Counted from the stretch's first letter, positions 17,979-28,767 are shown. The stretch is DNA of 64,000 nt from Mycobacterium basiliense (GCF_900292015.1 NZ_LR130759.1:2232001-2296000); one strand, 5' to 3'. Notes: generated by a model not told the origin, from the letters alone. Made by a program: numbers and translations.

Positions 17979-18971
17979 ATGACCGGCCGGGCCCTGTACC
18001 GCTCTTGGATCAGCGACAACCTGAGGTGGGATGCGCTGGAATTGCGCGACGGCGACATCGTCATTTCGGCGCCATCGAAGTGTGGCGTCACCTGGACCCA
18101 GCGGCTGGTTTCACTGCTCGTTTTCGACGGACCGGATTTGCCCGGCCCCATGTCGACGGTCTCACCCTGGCTGGATCGGACGATCGTGCCGATCGATGAG
18201 GTCGTGGACACCCTCGCCGCCCAACGCCATCGACGGTTCATCAAAACCCATACGCCGCTGGACGGCTTGAGGCTCGACGATCGCGTGACCTATATCGGAG
18301 TGGGCCGCGATCCACGCGATGCCGCGATGTCCGAACTGTTCCAGTGGGACAACATGAACCACATGAGCCTGAATCGGGTGCAGCCCCTCGATCGGGCGGC
18401 CACCGGGATTGCTCCGGCTGGCGACCGTGCCCCCGTCGAAGCGTTCCGGGACTGGATGGAGGGTCCGATCATGCCGCCCCAGGGTGCGGGTTTGCGGCCG
18501 CAGGGCAGGGGATTCATGGCGCCCAACGGGCGGGACGAGATGCCGCCCGTCAAGCACATGGGCTCGCTCGCCAACATCTTGCACCACTTCGGCACGATCT
18601 GGTCGCGACGTCAGCTGCCCAACGTGGCCATGTTCCACTATGCCGACTACCGGGTGGACCTGGTCGCTGAGCTGCTCCGGCTGGCGCGAGTCCTCGGTAT
18701 GGAAATCGGTCGTGAACGCGCCGAGCAACTGTCGCGACATGCCACGCTGGACTCGATGCGGGCCCGCGCGGCGGATCTCGCGCCCGAGTCCACCGAAGGT
18801 ATTTGGCGCAGCAATGAACGGTTTTTTCGGGCCGGTGCCAGTGGGGAGTGGCAGGAGTTTTTCAACGAACGCGTTTACCGGCGCTACTACGATCGGATCA
18901 ACCAGCTGGCCCCGCCGGATCTGCTCGCCTGGGCGCACGAGGGGCGGGAAGGATGCGACCCCGCCGGCTAA
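17979..18971 (+). CDS. PAPS-dependent sulfotransferase, second tandem copy (Rv1373-like)
   Basis: A 330-aa paralogue of the preceding gene. Motifs: [24 protein letters not shown] and [14 protein letters not shown]. It has an extra central Gly/Arg/Pro-rich insertion (about [17 protein letters not shown]), and ends [17 protein letters not shown] as I recall for Rv1373. Start choice: ATG 17979 ([10 protein letters not shown]) aligns with the M. tuberculosis protein; ATG 17952, overlapping the end of copy one, would add nine residues and cannot be excluded. Rv1373 has been reported to sulfate glycolipids such as trehalose glycolipids; the substrate here is unproven. Confidence 0.87.
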   Translation: MTGRALYRSWISDNLRWDALELRDGDIVISAPSKCGVTWTQRLVSLLVFDGPDLPGPMSTVSPWLDRTIVPIDEVVDTLAAQRHRRFIKTHTPLDGLRLDDRVTYIGVGRDPRDAAMSELFQWDNMNHMSLNRVQPLDRAATGIAPAGDRAPVEAFRDWMEGPIMPPQGAGLRPQGRGFMAPNGRDEMPPVKHMGSLANILHHFGTIWSRRQLPNVAMFHYADYRVDLVAELLRLARVLGMEIGRERAEQLSRHATLDSMRARAADLAPESTEGIWRSNERFFRAGASGEWQEFFNERVYRRYYDRINQLAPPDLLAWAHEGREGCDPAG

Positions 18972-18974
18972 GGT

Positions 18975-19652
18975 TCAGACCGCGGCGCGGCGTCGGGCGC
19001 GAACGTACCAGAACGCCATTTCTGTTTCGGCTCCGTCGATTTCGCGGCGGACAGTCACCGTCTCCAGCGACTCGATATCCCACCCTGTGTCGTCGAGCAC
19101 GGCTCGTAGGGTTTGCTCGGACACCGCCGGTCGGGGCCAATCCTCGTGCGCCGGGTTGGCGTCGCAGAAGCAACTGATCAACAAGGTGGCGTCGGCCCGA
19201 GTGGCTCGGTGCACGGCGGTGGCGTAGCTGCGCTTGCCGTCGTCGTCGAGACAGTGGAACATCCCGCTATCGATAACGGTGTCGAATGCGTCGGTGTACC
19301 CGTGCAACATGGTGGCGTCGGCCACCGCGAATGTCACGTCGACCCCGGCGTCGCTGGCGCGACGTTGGGCGGTGGTGAGCGCGGTGGGTGAGATATCCAA
19401 GGCGGTCACGCAATACCCGTGCTGAGCTAGGTAGACGGCGTTGTCGCCGAGTCCGCAGCCCACGTCCAGAACGTTCCCGTGGACCCAACCGCCGTTCTGC
19501 CACGCAATGACGTTGTCTTTGGGCGCCTTGGTATCCCAGGGTGGCTTAGACATGGGCGGGATACCGGCGCCAGGGCTCTCACCGCGGTACAGCGCATCGA
19601 AATCTATCCGCTGCAAGTCGGCGGGAAAGTCCGAGGACGGTGAGCCGGTCAC
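18975..19652 (-). CDS. SAM-dependent methyltransferase (Rv1377c-like)
   Basis: A class I Rossmann methyltransferase of 225 aa from GTG 19652. Motif I is [16 protein letters not shown], followed by [19 protein letters not shown] and [11 protein letters not shown]; this pattern is shared with thiopurine S-methyltransferase-like and halide or thiol methyltransferases. It converges on the second sulfotransferase with 3 bp between stops, so it is not in that operon, but it could act on the same metabolites. The open frame continues upstream to 19748 and the true start is not certain; the shorter protein is closer to the known length in M. tuberculosis (about 212 aa). Confidence 0.8.
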   Translation of the reverse strand: MTGSPSSDFPADLQRIDFDALYRGESPGAGIPPMSKPPWDTKAPKDNVIAWQNGGWVHGNVLDVGCGLGDNAVYLAQHGYCVTALDISPTALTTAQRRASDAGVDVTFAVADATMLHGYTDAFDTVIDSGMFHCLDDDGKRSYATAVHRATRADATLLISCFCDANPAHEDWPRPAVSEQTLRAVLDDTGWDIESLETVTVRREIDGAETEMAFWYVRARRRAAV

Positions 19653-19830
19653 CTTGGCCAGGGTATAGCCGATTGCCGAGGCTGGTGCCGGCGGGTTGTG
19701 CCGCACCGGTCGCGGCTGGACCCCTGTGGCCGCTGTGGCAGGAGTCACCCCGACGCCTCCGCCACGTGACCCGGATCGCCGCCACGGCGGTCACCAGTGT
19801 TACGCTCCCGGACAGTCGACATCCTTTAAC

Positions 19831-19858
19831 GATCCGTCCGGAGAGGCGGAGAAGGAGG
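19831..19858 (+). promoter_or_regulatory. PyrR-binding RNA loop in the pyr operon leader
   Basis: GTCCGGAGAGGC (19836-19847) matches the 12-base core RUCCNGNGAGGY of the PyrR-binding loop at every position. The flanking bases pair (TCC with GGA), forming a hairpin whose 3' side is 3 nt from the AGGAGG ribosome site at 19853-19858. UMP-bound PyrR should stabilise the hairpin and block translation of pyrR. This translational mode is known for mycobacterial pyr leaders; no terminator/antiterminator pair is visible. Confidence 0.85.
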
Positions 19859-19870
19859 TCAAGGCCTCGC

Positions 19871-20443
19871 ATGGGTGCTGCCGGTGATGCGGCCAGTGGC
19901 CGGGATTCGCGAGAATTGATGTCCGCGGCCGATGTTGGTCGGACCATTTCTCGCATTGCGCATCAGATCATCGAAAAAACCGCGCTGGATGCCCCCGACG
20001 CGCCGCGGGTGGTGCTACTGGGCATCCCGACCCGCGGCGTAATTCTGGCCGATCGGCTGGCAACTAATATCGGCGAATACAGCGGCATTGAGGTCGGCCA
20101 CGGAGCGCTGGATATCACCCTGTACCGCGATGATTTGATGAGCAAGCCGCCGCGGCCGCTGGAGGAGACGTCCATTCCCGCCGGCGGAGTCGACGACGCG
20201 CTGGTGATTCTGGTCGACGACGTGCTGTACTCCGGGCGTTCGGTGCGCTCCGCTTTGGACGCGTTGCGGCATGTGGGCCGGCCCAGCGTGGTGCAGTTGG
20301 CCGTGTTGGTCGACCGCGGCCACCGGGAGCTGCCGGTGCGCGCCGATTATGTGGGCAAAAACGTTCCGACCTCACGCAGTGAGAGCGTGCATGTTTTGCT
20401 CAGCGAGCACGACGATCGCGACGGCGTGGTGATCTCCCGATGA
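19871..20443 (+). CDS. pyrR: Bifunctional pyr operon regulator / uracil phosphoribosyltransferase PyrR
   Basis: A 190-aa PRTase-fold RNA-binding regulator. The PRPP motif is [21 protein letters not shown]; the N-terminal helix has [19 protein letters not shown], and [14 protein letters not shown] is also typical. ATG 19871 ([10 protein letters not shown]) is the family start; the longer frame back to 19640 overlaps the divergent methyltransferase and would remove the leader hairpin. It senses UMP/UTP and controls the whole operon through the loop at 19831-19858. Its stop overlaps pyrB by 4 bp. Confidence 0.95.
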   Translation: MGAAGDAASGRDSRELMSAADVGRTISRIAHQIIEKTALDAPDAPRVVLLGIPTRGVILADRLATNIGEYSGIEVGHGALDITLYRDDLMSKPPRPLEETSIPAGGVDDALVILVDDVLYSGRSVRSALDALRHVGRPSVVQLAVLVDRGHRELPVRADYVGKNVPTSRSESVHVLLSEHDDRDGVVISR

Positions 20444-21402
20444 CCCCGCGGCATCTGCTGGCCGCAGGCGACTTGAGTCGCGACGACGCCACCGCAATCC
20501 TCGACGACGCGGACCGGTTCGCCCAGGCCTTGGTGGGTCGCGAGATCAAGAAGCTACCTACGCTGCGCGGTCGCACGGTGGTCACGATGTTCTACGAGAA
20601 CTCGACGCGAACCCGGGTGTCCTTCGAGGTGGCCGGCAAGTGGATGAGCGCTGACGTGATCAACGTCAGCGCGACCGGGTCTTCGGTGAGTAAAGGCGAG
20701 TCGCTGCGGGATACCGCGTTGACGCTGCACGCGGCCGGGGCGGACGCGCTGATCATCCGACACTCGGCATCGGGCGCCGCGCGGCTACTGGCCGACTGGA
20801 CTGCGAGTCCGTCCGGCGGCGGCCCATCGGTGATCAATGCCGGTGACGGCACCCACGAGCACCCAACCCAGGCGTTGCTGGACGCGCTGACCATCCGGCA
20901 GCGGCTCGGGGACATTGCCGGCCGGCGTGTGGTCATCGTCGGCGACATTCTGCATAGCCGGGTGGCGCGCTCCAACGTCATGCTGCTGGCCACGTTGGGT
21001 GCCGAGGTGGTGTTGGTGGCGCCGCCCACGTTGCTGCCGGTGGGTGTTGGCGATTGGCCGGTCACCGTCTCCCACGACTTCGACGCGGAGCTGCCGGCCG
21101 CCGACGCGGTGCTGATGTTGCGGGTCCAGGCCGAGCGGATGAATGGTGGCTTCTTCCCCTCGGTGCGTGAGTATTCGACTCGGTACGGGCTTTCCGATCG
21201 TCGCCAGGCGATGCTTCCCGGCCATGCAGTGGTGCTGCATCCCGGACCGATGCTGCGCGGGATGGAGATTGCATCATCGGTTGCCGACTCGTCGCAATCG
21301 GCGGTGCTGCAACAGGTTTCCAACGGGGTGCATGTTCGCATGGCGGTGTTGTTCCATGTCCTGGTTGGCACGGACTCGGCCGGGGAAGAAGGTGCGGCAT
21401 GA
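20440..21402 (+). CDS. pyrB: Aspartate carbamoyltransferase catalytic subunit
   Basis: A 320-aa ATCase that condenses carbamoyl phosphate with aspartate, step two of UMP synthesis. The carbamoyl phosphate loop S55-T-R-T-R59 ([10 protein letters not shown]), [12 protein letters not shown] and [11 protein letters not shown] are all present. No regulatory pyrI is linked, as usual outside enterobacteria. ATG 20440 overlaps the pyrR stop (ATGA), and its own stop overlaps pyrC in the same way, so the three are translationally coupled. Confidence 0.96.
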   Translation: MTPRHLLAAGDLSRDDATAILDDADRFAQALVGREIKKLPTLRGRTVVTMFYENSTRTRVSFEVAGKWMSADVINVSATGSSVSKGESLRDTALTLHAAGADALIIRHSASGAARLLADWTASPSGGGPSVINAGDGTHEHPTQALLDALTIRQRLGDIAGRRVVIVGDILHSRVARSNVMLLATLGAEVVLVAPPTLLPVGVGDWPVTVSHDFDAELPAADAVLMLRVQAERMNGGFFPSVREYSTRYGLSDRRQAMLPGHAVVLHPGPMLRGMEIASSVADSSQSAVLQQVSNGVHVRMAVLFHVLVGTDSAGEEGAA

Positions 21403-22703
21403 GCGTGCTGCTGCGCGGCGTCCGGCTCTATGGTGAGGGACAACCGGTCGACGTGCTGGTCGGCGGTCCCGGCTATGAGGGCCAGATCGCTGATATCGGT
21501 CCTGGACTTGCCATTCCGGATACCGCAGATGTTATCGATGCTACCGGGCAGGTGCTGTTGCCCGGATTGGTCGATCTGCACACGCACCTGCGAGAACCCG
21601 GCCGTGAATATGCGGAGGATATTGAAACTGGTTCGGCCGCAGCGGCTCTGGGGGGCTATACCGCGGTCTTTGCGATGGCCAATACGCACCCCGTGGCGGA
21701 TAGTCCGGTGGTCACCGAACACGTCTGGCATCGCGGCCAGCAGGTAGGGCTGGTGGATGTGCACCCCGTCGGCGCGGTCACCGTCGGGTTGGCCGGTGTC
21801 GAGCTCACCGAGATGGGGATGATGAACGCCGGTGCTGCCGGGGTGCGCATGTTCTCCGATGACGGCCTGTGTGTCCACAACCCGTTGGTGATGCGCCGCG
21901 CCCTGGAATATGCCACCGGCCTGGGTGTGCTGATCGCTCAGCACGCCGAGGAGCCCCGGCTGACTGAAGGTGCGGTTGCGCACGAGGGCCCGGCCGCCGC
22001 ACGGCTGGGCCTGGCGGGATGGCCCAGAGCGGCCGAGGAATCGATCGTTGCTCGGGACGCCCTGCTTGCCCGCGATGCGGGCGCCCGCGTGCACATCTGC
22101 CATGCCTCTACCGCAGGCACCGTTGAGATATTGAGATGGGCTAAAGAACAAGGCATTTCGATCACCGCCGAAGTCACCCCCCACCACTTGATGCTTGACG
22201 ATGCCAGGTTGGCCAGCTACGACGGAGTCAATCGGGTCAACCCGCCGCTGCGTGAAGCCTCCGACGCCAGCGCGCTGCGCCAGGCGCTGGCCGACGGGAT
22301 CATCGACTGTGTGGCAACCGATCACGCCCCGCACGCCGAGCACGAGAAGTGCGTCGAGTTTTCCGCTGCGCGCCCTGGCATGCTCGGGTTACAGACCGCG
22401 TTGTCGGTGGTGGCGCAGACCATGGTGAACCCGGGCCTGTTGACCTGGCGCGACGTCGCGCGGGTGATGAGTGAGAATCCCGCGCAGATCGTGGGCCTGC
22501 CTGACCATGGCCGCCCGCTGGCGGTGGGGGAGCCGGCCAACCTGACCGTGGTGGACCCGGACGCCACCTGGCTGGTCGCGGGCGGCGAGTTGGCCAGTCG
22601 GTCGGCCAACACGCCCTATGAGGCAATGACATTGCCCGTCACCGTCACAGTGACGCTGCTGCGCGGGAAGATCACCGCACGGGACGGGAAGAGCCCGGCA
22701 TGA
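21399..22703 (+). CDS. pyrC: Dihydroorotase
   Basis: A 434-aa amidohydrolase that cyclises carbamoyl aspartate to dihydroorotate. Zinc site: H61 and H63 in [10 protein letters not shown]. Further conserved pieces are [27 protein letters not shown] and the catalytic [10 protein letters not shown] 21399 overlaps the pyrB stop. The stop overlaps the next gene by 4 bp. Family length and all metal ligands are normal. Confidence 0.96.
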   Translation: MSVLLRGVRLYGEGQPVDVLVGGPGYEGQIADIGPGLAIPDTADVIDATGQVLLPGLVDLHTHLREPGREYAEDIETGSAAAALGGYTAVFAMANTHPVADSPVVTEHVWHRGQQVGLVDVHPVGAVTVGLAGVELTEMGMMNAGAAGVRMFSDDGLCVHNPLVMRRALEYATGLGVLIAQHAEEPRLTEGAVAHEGPAAARLGLAGWPRAAEESIVARDALLARDAGARVHICHASTAGTVEILRWAKEQGISITAEVTPHHLMLDDARLASYDGVNRVNPPLREASDASALRQALADGIIDCVATDHAPHAEHEKCVEFSAARPGMLGLQTALSVVAQTMVNPGLLTWRDVARVMSENPAQIVGLPDHGRPLAVGEPANLTVVDPDATWLVAGGELASRSANTPYEAMTLPVTVTVTLLRGKITARDGKSPA

Positions 22704-23212
22704 ACTCTGGCACGCTGATCGGCTCGCTGATCTTCGCAGCCATGCTGGTGGTGTTGATCGCAGTCGTGATGCAGCTGATGATGCGCGGCTGGCGCCGCCG
22801 CGCGCAGCGTCAGGCGGAGTTGATTGGCGCTTTGCCCGATATGCCCGAGCGGGTGGGCGGGGCGACCATCAGCACGCGCGGCACGTATGTCGGATGCACA
22901 TTGTCGCCGGCCTGGAACGACAGGGTCGCGTTCGGTGACCTCGGCTACCGCGGCAAGGCGGTGCTGACCCGTTATCCGGAAGGGATTTTAGTGGAGCGGG
23001 TTCGCGCTCGGCCGATCTGGATTCCGCAGGAGTCCATTGCCGCCGTCCGAACCGAGCATGGCATCGCCGGTAAGGTGGCCGCCCGCAACGGAATACTGGC
23101 GATCCGGTGGCGGTTGCCGTCGGGCACCGAGATCGACACCGGATTCCAAGCCGACAACCGCGATGAATACGACCACTGGCTGGAGCCTGGAATGGAGGAG
23201 CGGCGCCGATGA
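22700..23212 (+). CDS. Membrane protein in pyr operon (Rv1382-like)
   Basis: A 170-aa protein with one N-terminal membrane anchor ([20 protein letters not shown]), a basic stop-transfer region ([10 protein letters not shown]) and a cytoplasmic PH-like domain ([35 protein letters not shown]). It lies between pyrC and carA in M. tuberculosis as well. Function unknown; constant linkage to pyrimidine genes hints at a role tied to the pathway or only to shared expression. The TGA stop (23210-23212) overlaps the first MIRU ATG. Confidence 0.88.
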   Translation: MNSGTLIGSLIFAAMLVVLIAVVMQLMMRGWRRRAQRQAELIGALPDMPERVGGATISTRGTYVGCTLSPAWNDRVAFGDLGYRGKAVLTRYPEGILVERVRARPIWIPQESIAAVRTEHGIAGKVAARNGILAIRWRLPSGTEIDTGFQADNRDEYDHWLEPGMEERRR

Positions 23213-23367
23213 GCTGCGCGGACGACGATGCAGAGCGAAGCGATGGGGAGGAGCGGCGCCGATGAGCTGCGCGGACGACGATGCAGAGCGAAGCGATGGG
23301 GAGGAGCGGCGCCGATGAGCTGCGCGGACGACGATGCAGAGCGAAGCGATGGGGAGGAGCGGCGCCG
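23209..23367 (+). repeat. MIRU-type minisatellite, three tandem 53-bp units
   Basis: ATGAGC recurs at 23209, 23262, 23315 and 23368, exactly 53 bp apart, with three apparently identical units between. This is the mycobacterial interspersed repetitive unit (MIRU) type of sequence. The element sits in the ATGA junction between the Rv1382-like gene and carA. Each unit reads as an 18-codon [21 protein letters not shown], whose TGA overlaps the ATG of the next unit; the last overlaps the carA ATG. Because 53 is not a multiple of three, coupling passes through all frames. Confidence 0.92.
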
Positions 23368-24486
23368 ATGAGCAAAGCCCAACTGGTACTCGAAGACGGT
23401 CGGGTCTTCACCGGAACCCCGTTCGGGCAGATCGGCCAAACCCTCGGGGAAGCCGTATTCAGCACCGGCATGTCCGGTTACCAGGAAACGTTGACCGATC
23501 CCAGTTACCACCGCCAGATCGTGGTGGCCACCGCACCACAGATTGGCAACACGGGCTGGAATGGTGAGGATGGCGAGAGCCGCGGCGACAAGATCTGGGT
23601 CGCCGGTTATGCCGTGCGAGACCCGTCGCCGCGTGCCTCCAACTGGCGCGCCACCGGCACCTTGGAAGACGAGCTGATCCGCCAGCAGATCGTCGGTATC
23701 GCCAGTATCGACACCAGAGCTGTGGTGCGTCATCTGCGCAGTCGAGGCTCGATGAAAGCGGGGGTGTTCTCGGGTGCGGCGCTCGCCGAGCCTGACGAGC
23801 TCGTTGAGCGGGTCCGTGCTCAGCCGCCGATGTTGGGGGCCGATCTCGCAGGAGAGGTGAGCACACCCGAGGCTTATGTTGTTGAACCCGAAGGACCGCA
23901 GCGGTTTACCGTGGTTGCGCTGGATCTTGGCATCAAGACCAACACACCGCGTAACTTTGCCCAGCGCGGGGTCCGCAGCCATGTGCTGCCCTCGTCGGCA
24001 ACATTTGATCAGATCAGCGACCTCAAGCCGCACGGCGTGTTCCTATCCAATGGCCCAGGTGACCCGGCCACCGCTGATCACGTCGTGGCGCTGACCCGGG
24101 AGGTGCTGGGCGCCGGAATCCCGTTGTTCGGAATCTGTTTCGGAAATCAGATTCTTGGTAGGGCGTTAGGGCTGTCGACCTACAAGATGGTGTTCGGTCA
24201 CCGTGGGATCAACATTCCGGTTATCGACCACGCCACCGGGCGGGTCGCGGTGACCGCGCAGAACCACGGCTTTGCTTTGGAAGGTGAGGCGGGCCAGTCG
24301 TTCGATACGCCGTTCGGTCTTGCGACAGTGAGCCACACCTGCGCCAACGACGGTGTGGTCGAGGGTGTCAGGCTGGTTGACGGACGGGCCTTTTCGGTGC
24401 AATACCACCCTGAGGCGGCCGCCGGACCGCACGATGCGGCATACCTTTTCGATCAATTCGTCGACCTAATGGCAGGAAAAGACTGA
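23368..24486 (+). CDS. carA: Carbamoyl phosphate synthase small subunit (glutaminase)
   Basis: A 372-aa class I glutamine amidotransferase feeding ammonia to CarB. The N-terminal CPSase domain starts [14 protein letters not shown]; the GATase triad is in [13 protein letters not shown] (nucleophile Cys) and [12 protein letters not shown] (His, Glu). ATG 23368 ([10 protein letters not shown]) is the true start; the in-frame extension to 23281 runs through the MIRU repeats and encodes repeat peptide. The start is coupled to the last MIRU unit by ATGA. Spacing to carB is 76 bp. Confidence 0.95.
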   Translation: MSKAQLVLEDGRVFTGTPFGQIGQTLGEAVFSTGMSGYQETLTDPSYHRQIVVATAPQIGNTGWNGEDGESRGDKIWVAGYAVRDPSPRASNWRATGTLEDELIRQQIVGIASIDTRAVVRHLRSRGSMKAGVFSGAALAEPDELVERVRAQPPMLGADLAGEVSTPEAYVVEPEGPQRFTVVALDLGIKTNTPRNFAQRGVRSHVLPSSATFDQISDLKPHGVFLSNGPGDPATADHVVALTREVLGAGIPLFGICFGNQILGRALGLSTYKMVFGHRGINIPVIDHATGRVAVTAQNHGFALEGEAGQSFDTPFGLATVSHTCANDGVVEGVRLVDGRAFSVQYHPEAAAGPHDAAYLFDQFVDLMAGKD

Positions 24487-24562
24487 TGACCGCGAGTGCA
24501 TGTGTGACACGCCGCAATGGGCGTACGACTGCGAATACTCGCGCCCGGAAAGGAGGGTGCTA

Positions 24563-27500
24563 GTGCCGCTTCGCACCGATTTGCGCCACGTGTTGGTGAT
24601 TGGCTCGGGGCCGATCGTCATTGGACAGGCCTGCGAGTTCGACTATTCCGGCACCCAAGCGTGCCGGGTGTTGCGCTCCGAGGGGCTGCAGGTCAGTTTG
24701 GTCAATTCCAACCCAGCCACCATCATGACCGACCCCGAGTACGCCGACTTCACCTATGTTGAGCCGATCACTCCCGAGTTCGTCGAGCGGGTAATTGCGC
24801 AGCAGGCGGAGCGCGGTAACAAGATTGACGCGCTGCTGGCTACCTTGGGCGGGCAGACCGCACTCAACACCGCGGTTGCGCTATATGAAAACGGGGCGCT
24901 GGAGCGCTACGGAGTGGAACTCATCGGTGCTGATTTCGATGCGATCCAACGCGGCGAGGACCGGCAGCGGTTCAAGGACATCGTTGACAAAGTCGGCGGC
25001 GAATCCGCCCGCAGCCGAGTGTGTTTCAGCATGGACGAGGTCCGCGAGACGGTTGCTGAACTGGGTCTGCCGGTGGTGGTGCGGCCAAGCTTCACCATGG
25101 GCGGGCTGGGCTCGGGTCTGGCGCACTCTGCGGCGGAAATTGACCGGATGGCGGGCGCCGGGCTGGCAGCTTCGCCCAGCGCAAATGTACTGATCGAAGA
25201 ATCGATCTACGGCTGGAAAGAATTCGAACTAGAGCTGATGCGGGACGGCCACGACAACGTGGTGGTGGTGTGCTCGATCGAGAATGTCGACCCGATGGGC
25301 GTGCACACCGGAGACTCGGTGACTGTCGCGCCCGCGATGACGCTGACCGACCGGGAATACCAGCGGATGCGGGACCTAGGCATCGCGATTCTGCGCGAGG
25401 TCGGTGTGGACACCGGTGGTTGCAACATTCAGTTCGCGGTCAACCCGAGTGACGGAAGGTTGATCGTTGTCGAGATGAACCCGCGAGTATCGCGCTCAAG
25501 CGCGTTGGCGTCCAAGGCTACTGGGTTTCCGATCGCCAAGATCGCCGCCAAGCTGGCCATCGGCTATACGCTTGATGAGATCGTCAACGACATCACTAAG
25601 GAAACCCCGGCCTGTTTTGAGCCCACGCTCGACTACGTGGTGGTTAAGGCACCGCGGTTCGCGTTCGAGAAGTTCCCTGGCGCCGATCCCACCCTGACCA
25701 CCACGATGAAATCCGTGGGTGAGGCAATGTCGCTGGGGCGCAACTTTGTCGAAGCGCTTGGCAAGGTGATGCGGTCCCTGGAAACGACCCGCGCCGGGTT
25801 CTGGACTGGTCCGGATCCCGAGGGCAATGTCGACGAGGTCCTCACCCGGTTGCAGACCCCGACCGAAGGTCGGCTCTACGACATCGAACTGGCCTTGCGG
25901 TTGGGTGCATCGGTAAACCGGGTGGCCGAGGCCAGCGGTGTCGACCCATGGTTCGTTGCGCAGATCGACGAGTTGGTGGCACTGCGCGCGGAGCTTGTGG
26001 ACGCTCCTGTGCTCGATGGCGGTCTGCTCCGGCACGCCAAGCACAGTGGGCTATCGGACCGCCAGATCGCCGCGCTGCGACCCGAATTGGCGGGCGAGAA
26101 CGGTGTGCGATCGCTGCGTGAGCGACTAGGCATCCGCCCGGTGTACAAGACGGTCGATACCTGCGCCGCCGAGTTTGAGGCCAAGACGCCTTACCACTAC
26201 AGCAGCTACGAACTCGACCCGGCTGCCGAGAGCGAAGTGGCTCCGCAAACCGAGAAGCCCAAGGTGTTGATTCTGGGATCCGGGCCAAACCGCATCGGCC
26301 AGGGCATCGAATTCGACTACAGCTGCGTACACGCGGCAACCACCTTGAGCCAGGCTGGCTTTGAGACGGTCATGGTGAACTGCAATCCGGAGACAGTGTC
26401 CACCGACTACGACACTGCCGATCGGCTGTATTTCGAGCCGCTCACCTTCGAGGATGTCCTAGAGGTGTTCCATGCCGAGGAGCAGTCCGCGGCGGGCGGG
26501 TCCGCGGCGGCGGGTGTGGCGGGGGTGATCGTGCAACTCGGCGGTCAGACCCCACTTGGGCTGGCGCAACGCCTCGCTGATGCCGGGGTACCGATCGTCG
26601 GTACCCCGCCGGAGGCCATTGATCTCGCCGAGGACCGTGGCGCTTTCGGCGATGTCCTGAACGCGGCGGGCTTGCCGGCTCCAAAGTTTGGCACCGCAAC
26701 GACTTTCGCGCAGGCCCGCCGCATCGCCGAAGAAATCGGCTACCCGGTATTGGTGCGTCCTTCCTACGTACTCGGCGGTCGAGGCATGGAAATCGTCTAC
26801 GACGAAGAGACACTCCGGGGCTACATCACGCGCGCCACCGAGCTCTCGCCCGAGCACCCGGTACTTGTCGACCGGTTTCTTGAAGACGCCGTGGAGATCG
26901 ACGTCGACGCGCTATGCGACGGCACCGAGGTTTATATCGGCGGAGTCATGGAGCACATCGAGGAGGCGGGCGTCCACTCCGGTGATTCGGCGTGTGCACT
27001 ACCACCGGTCACCTTGGGGCGCAGCGACATTGAAAAGGTGCGCAGGGCCACCGAAGCCATCGCCCATGGCATCGGCGTGGTGGGTCTGCTCAATGTGCAG
27101 TATGCACTCAAAGACGACGTTCTCTACGTCCTGGAGGCTAATCCGCGCGCCAGCCGCACCGTGCCGTTCGTCTCCAAAGCAACCGCTATCCCGCTTGCTA
27201 AGGCGTGTGCTCGAATTATGCTGGGCACCAGCATTTCCCAGCTGCGTAGCGAAGGAATGCTGGCGTCCACGGGTGACGGTGCCAACGCTGACCCGTACGC
27301 TCCCATCGCGGTCAAAGAAGCTGTGCTGCCCTTCCATCGGTTCCGCCGTGCCGACGGGGCCGCCATCGATTCGTTGCTGGGCCCGGAGATGAAATCGACG
27401 GGCGAGGTAATGGGGATCGATCGGGATTTTGGCAGTGCCTTTGCCAAGAGTCAGGCGGCCGCCTATGGCTCGCTGCCGGCGCAGGGGACCGTGTTCGTCT

Positions 27501-27937
27501 CGGTTGCCAACCGGGACAAACGCTCGCTGGTGTTCCCCGTCAAGCGCCTGGCCGACCTCGGATTTCGGGTCTTAGCTACCGAGGGAACCGCCGAAATGCT
27601 GCGTCGCAACGGAATCCCTTGTGATGAGGTGCGCAAGCATTTCGAGTCACCCCAGCCGGGGCGCCCAGAGATTTCTGCCGTGGAGGCGATCCGCGCCGGC
27701 GAAGTCGACATGGTGATCAATACACCCTATGGCAATTCCGGGCCGCGGGTCGATGGCTATGAGATCCGATCGGTTGCTGTGGGCGTCAACATCCCTTGTG
27801 TCACAACGGTGCAGGGCGCATCGGCCGCTGTGCAAGGAATCGAAGCTGGAATTCGTGGCGATATCGGTGTGCGGTCGTTGCAAGAGTTGCACCGCGCCCT
27901 GGGGCAGCCGAGTTCGGCGGATCGCGAGGCCAGGTGA
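24563..27937 (+). CDS. carB: Carbamoyl phosphate synthase large subunit
   Basis: A 1124-aa synthetase with two homologous ATP-grasp halves: [20 protein letters not shown] opens the first, [19 protein letters not shown] the second. The oligomerisation domain lies between, and a C-terminal MGS-like allosteric domain ([30 protein letters not shown]) binds effectors. GTG 24563 follows GGAGG at 24552-24556; an upstream start at 24500 would add non-conserved residues. It makes carbamoyl phosphate for both pyrimidine and arginine synthesis. Its stop overlaps pyrF (GTGA). Confidence 0.96.
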   Translation: MPLRTDLRHVLVIGSGPIVIGQACEFDYSGTQACRVLRSEGLQVSLVNSNPATIMTDPEYADFTYVEPITPEFVERVIAQQAERGNKIDALLATLGGQTALNTAVALYENGALERYGVELIGADFDAIQRGEDRQRFKDIVDKVGGESARSRVCFSMDEVRETVAELGLPVVVRPSFTMGGLGSGLAHSAAEIDRMAGAGLAASPSANVLIEESIYGWKEFELELMRDGHDNVVVVCSIENVDPMGVHTGDSVTVAPAMTLTDREYQRMRDLGIAILREVGVDTGGCNIQFAVNPSDGRLIVVEMNPRVSRSSALASKATGFPIAKIAAKLAIGYTLDEIVNDITKETPACFEPTLDYVVVKAPRFAFEKFPGADPTLTTTMKSVGEAMSLGRNFVEALGKVMRSLETTRAGFWTGPDPEGNVDEVLTRLQTPTEGRLYDIELALRLGASVNRVAEASGVDPWFVAQIDELVALRAELVDAPVLDGGLLRHAKHSGLSDRQIAALRPELAGENGVRSLRERLGIRPVYKTVDTCAAEFEAKTPYHYSSYELDPAAESEVAPQTEKPKVLILGSGPNRIGQGIEFDYSCVHAATTLSQAGFETVMVNCNPETVSTDYDTADRLYFEPLTFEDVLEVFHAEEQSAAGGSAAAGVAGVIVQLGGQTPLGLAQRLADAGVPIVGTPPEAIDLAEDRGAFGDVLNAAGLPAPKFGTATTFAQARRIAEEIGYPVLVRPSYVLGGRGMEIVYDEETLRGYITRATELSPEHPVLVDRFLEDAVEIDVDALCDGTEVYIGGVMEHIEEAGVHSGDSACALPPVTLGRSDIEKVRRATEAIAHGIGVVGLLNVQYALKDDVLYVLEANPRASRTVPFVSKATAIPLAKACARIMLGTSISQLRSEGMLASTGDGANADPYAPIAVKEAVLPFHRFRRADGAAIDSLLGPEMKSTGEVMGIDRDFGSAFAKSQAAAYGSLPAQGTVFVSVANRDKRSLVFPVKRLADLGFRVLATEGTAEMLRRNGIPCDEVRKHFESPQPGRPEISAVEAIRAGEVDMVINTPYGNSGPRVDGYEIRSVAVGVNIPCVTTVQGASAAVQGIEAGIRGDIGVRSLQELHRALGQPSSADREAR

Positions 27938-28767
27938 CCGGTTTCGGTGCGCGGTTGGCTGAGGCCAGGGCGCGCCGCGGGCCGCTGTGCTTGGGCATCG
28001 ATCCGCATCCCGAACTGCTGGCGGCCTGGGATCTACCCAACACCGTCGATGGGCTGGCCGCGTTCTGTGACGTTTGCGTTCAGGCTTACGCCGGTTTTGC
28101 CGTGGTCAAACCGCAGGTGGCGTTTTTCGAGGTGTACGGCGCGGGGGGGTTCGCGGTACTGGAACGCACCATTGCCGCACTACGCGCAGACGGCGTGCTG
28201 GTCCTGGCGGACGCCAAGCGCGGGGACATCGGCTCGACGATGGCCGCCTACGCCGCGGCGTGGGCCGGCGAATCGCCGCTGGCCGCCGACGCCGTGACCG
28301 CCTCGCCCTATCTGGGTTTTGGCTCGCTGCGGCCGCTGCTGGACGTCGCGGTGGCCCATGACCGGGGTGTGTTCGTGTTGGCGGCGACCTCCAACCCCGA
28401 GGGCGCCGCGGTGCAGCGCGCTGATGCCGGTGGCCGCACGGTTGCCCAGTTGGTCGTCGATGAGGTGACATCTTTCAACCGGGAGGTGGTCGGGCCCGCC
28501 GAACCCGCGCGTGGATCCGTCGGTGTGGTCGTCGGTGCGACCGTGGCGCAGCCCCCTGACCTGGGCGAGCTGGGCGGGCCAGTGCTGGTGCCGGGTGTGG
28601 GTGTGCAGGGTGGGCGGCCCGAGGCGCTGGCCGGACTGGGTGGGGCGGCACCGGAGCAGCTGTTGCCCGCGGCGGCCCGCGAGGTGCTGCGGGCCGGCCC
28701 CGGCGTCGCGCAGGTTCGGGCCGCGGGCCAGCGCCTGCTGGACGCTGTCGCCTACCTGTCTGCGTAG
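27934..28767 (+). CDS. pyrF: Orotidine 5'-phosphate decarboxylase (type 2)
   Basis: A 277-aa enzyme for the last step to UMP. The catalytic [17 protein letters not shown] (D-x-K-x-x-D) and the substrate loop in [11 protein letters not shown] identify the long, type 2 OMP decarboxylase. GTG 27934 overlaps the carB stop; the longer frame to 27796 lies in carB. It ends the pyrimidine operon. pyrD and pyrE are not in this window. Confidence 0.95.
   Translation: MTGFGARLAEARARRGPLCLGIDPHPELLAAWDLPNTVDGLAAFCDVCVQAYAGFAVVKPQVAFFEVYGAGGFAVLERTIAALRADGVLVLADAKRGDIGSTMAAYAAAWAGESPLAADAVTASPYLGFGSLRPLLDVAVAHDRGVFVLAATSNPEGAAVQRADAGGRTVAQLVVDEVTSFNREVVGPAEPARGSVGVVVGATVAQPPDLGELGGPVLVPGVGVQGGRPEALAGLGGAAPEQLLPAAAREVLRAGPGVAQVRAAGQRLLDAVAYLSA

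Noticed and set aside
19640..19870. Extended pyrR frame from 19640
   Set aside because: It overlaps the opposite-strand methyltransferase start and would translate the PyrR-binding hairpin.
20592..22343. 583-codon open frame on the minus strand across pyrB and pyrC
   Set aside because: It is antisense to two certain, conserved enzymes; the translation is rich in Arg, Ser and His with no domain, as expected of GC-rich shadow frames.
23209..23367. CRISPR-like array
   Set aside because: The repeats are directly adjacent, without spacers, 53 bp long and coding; this is a MIRU minisatellite.
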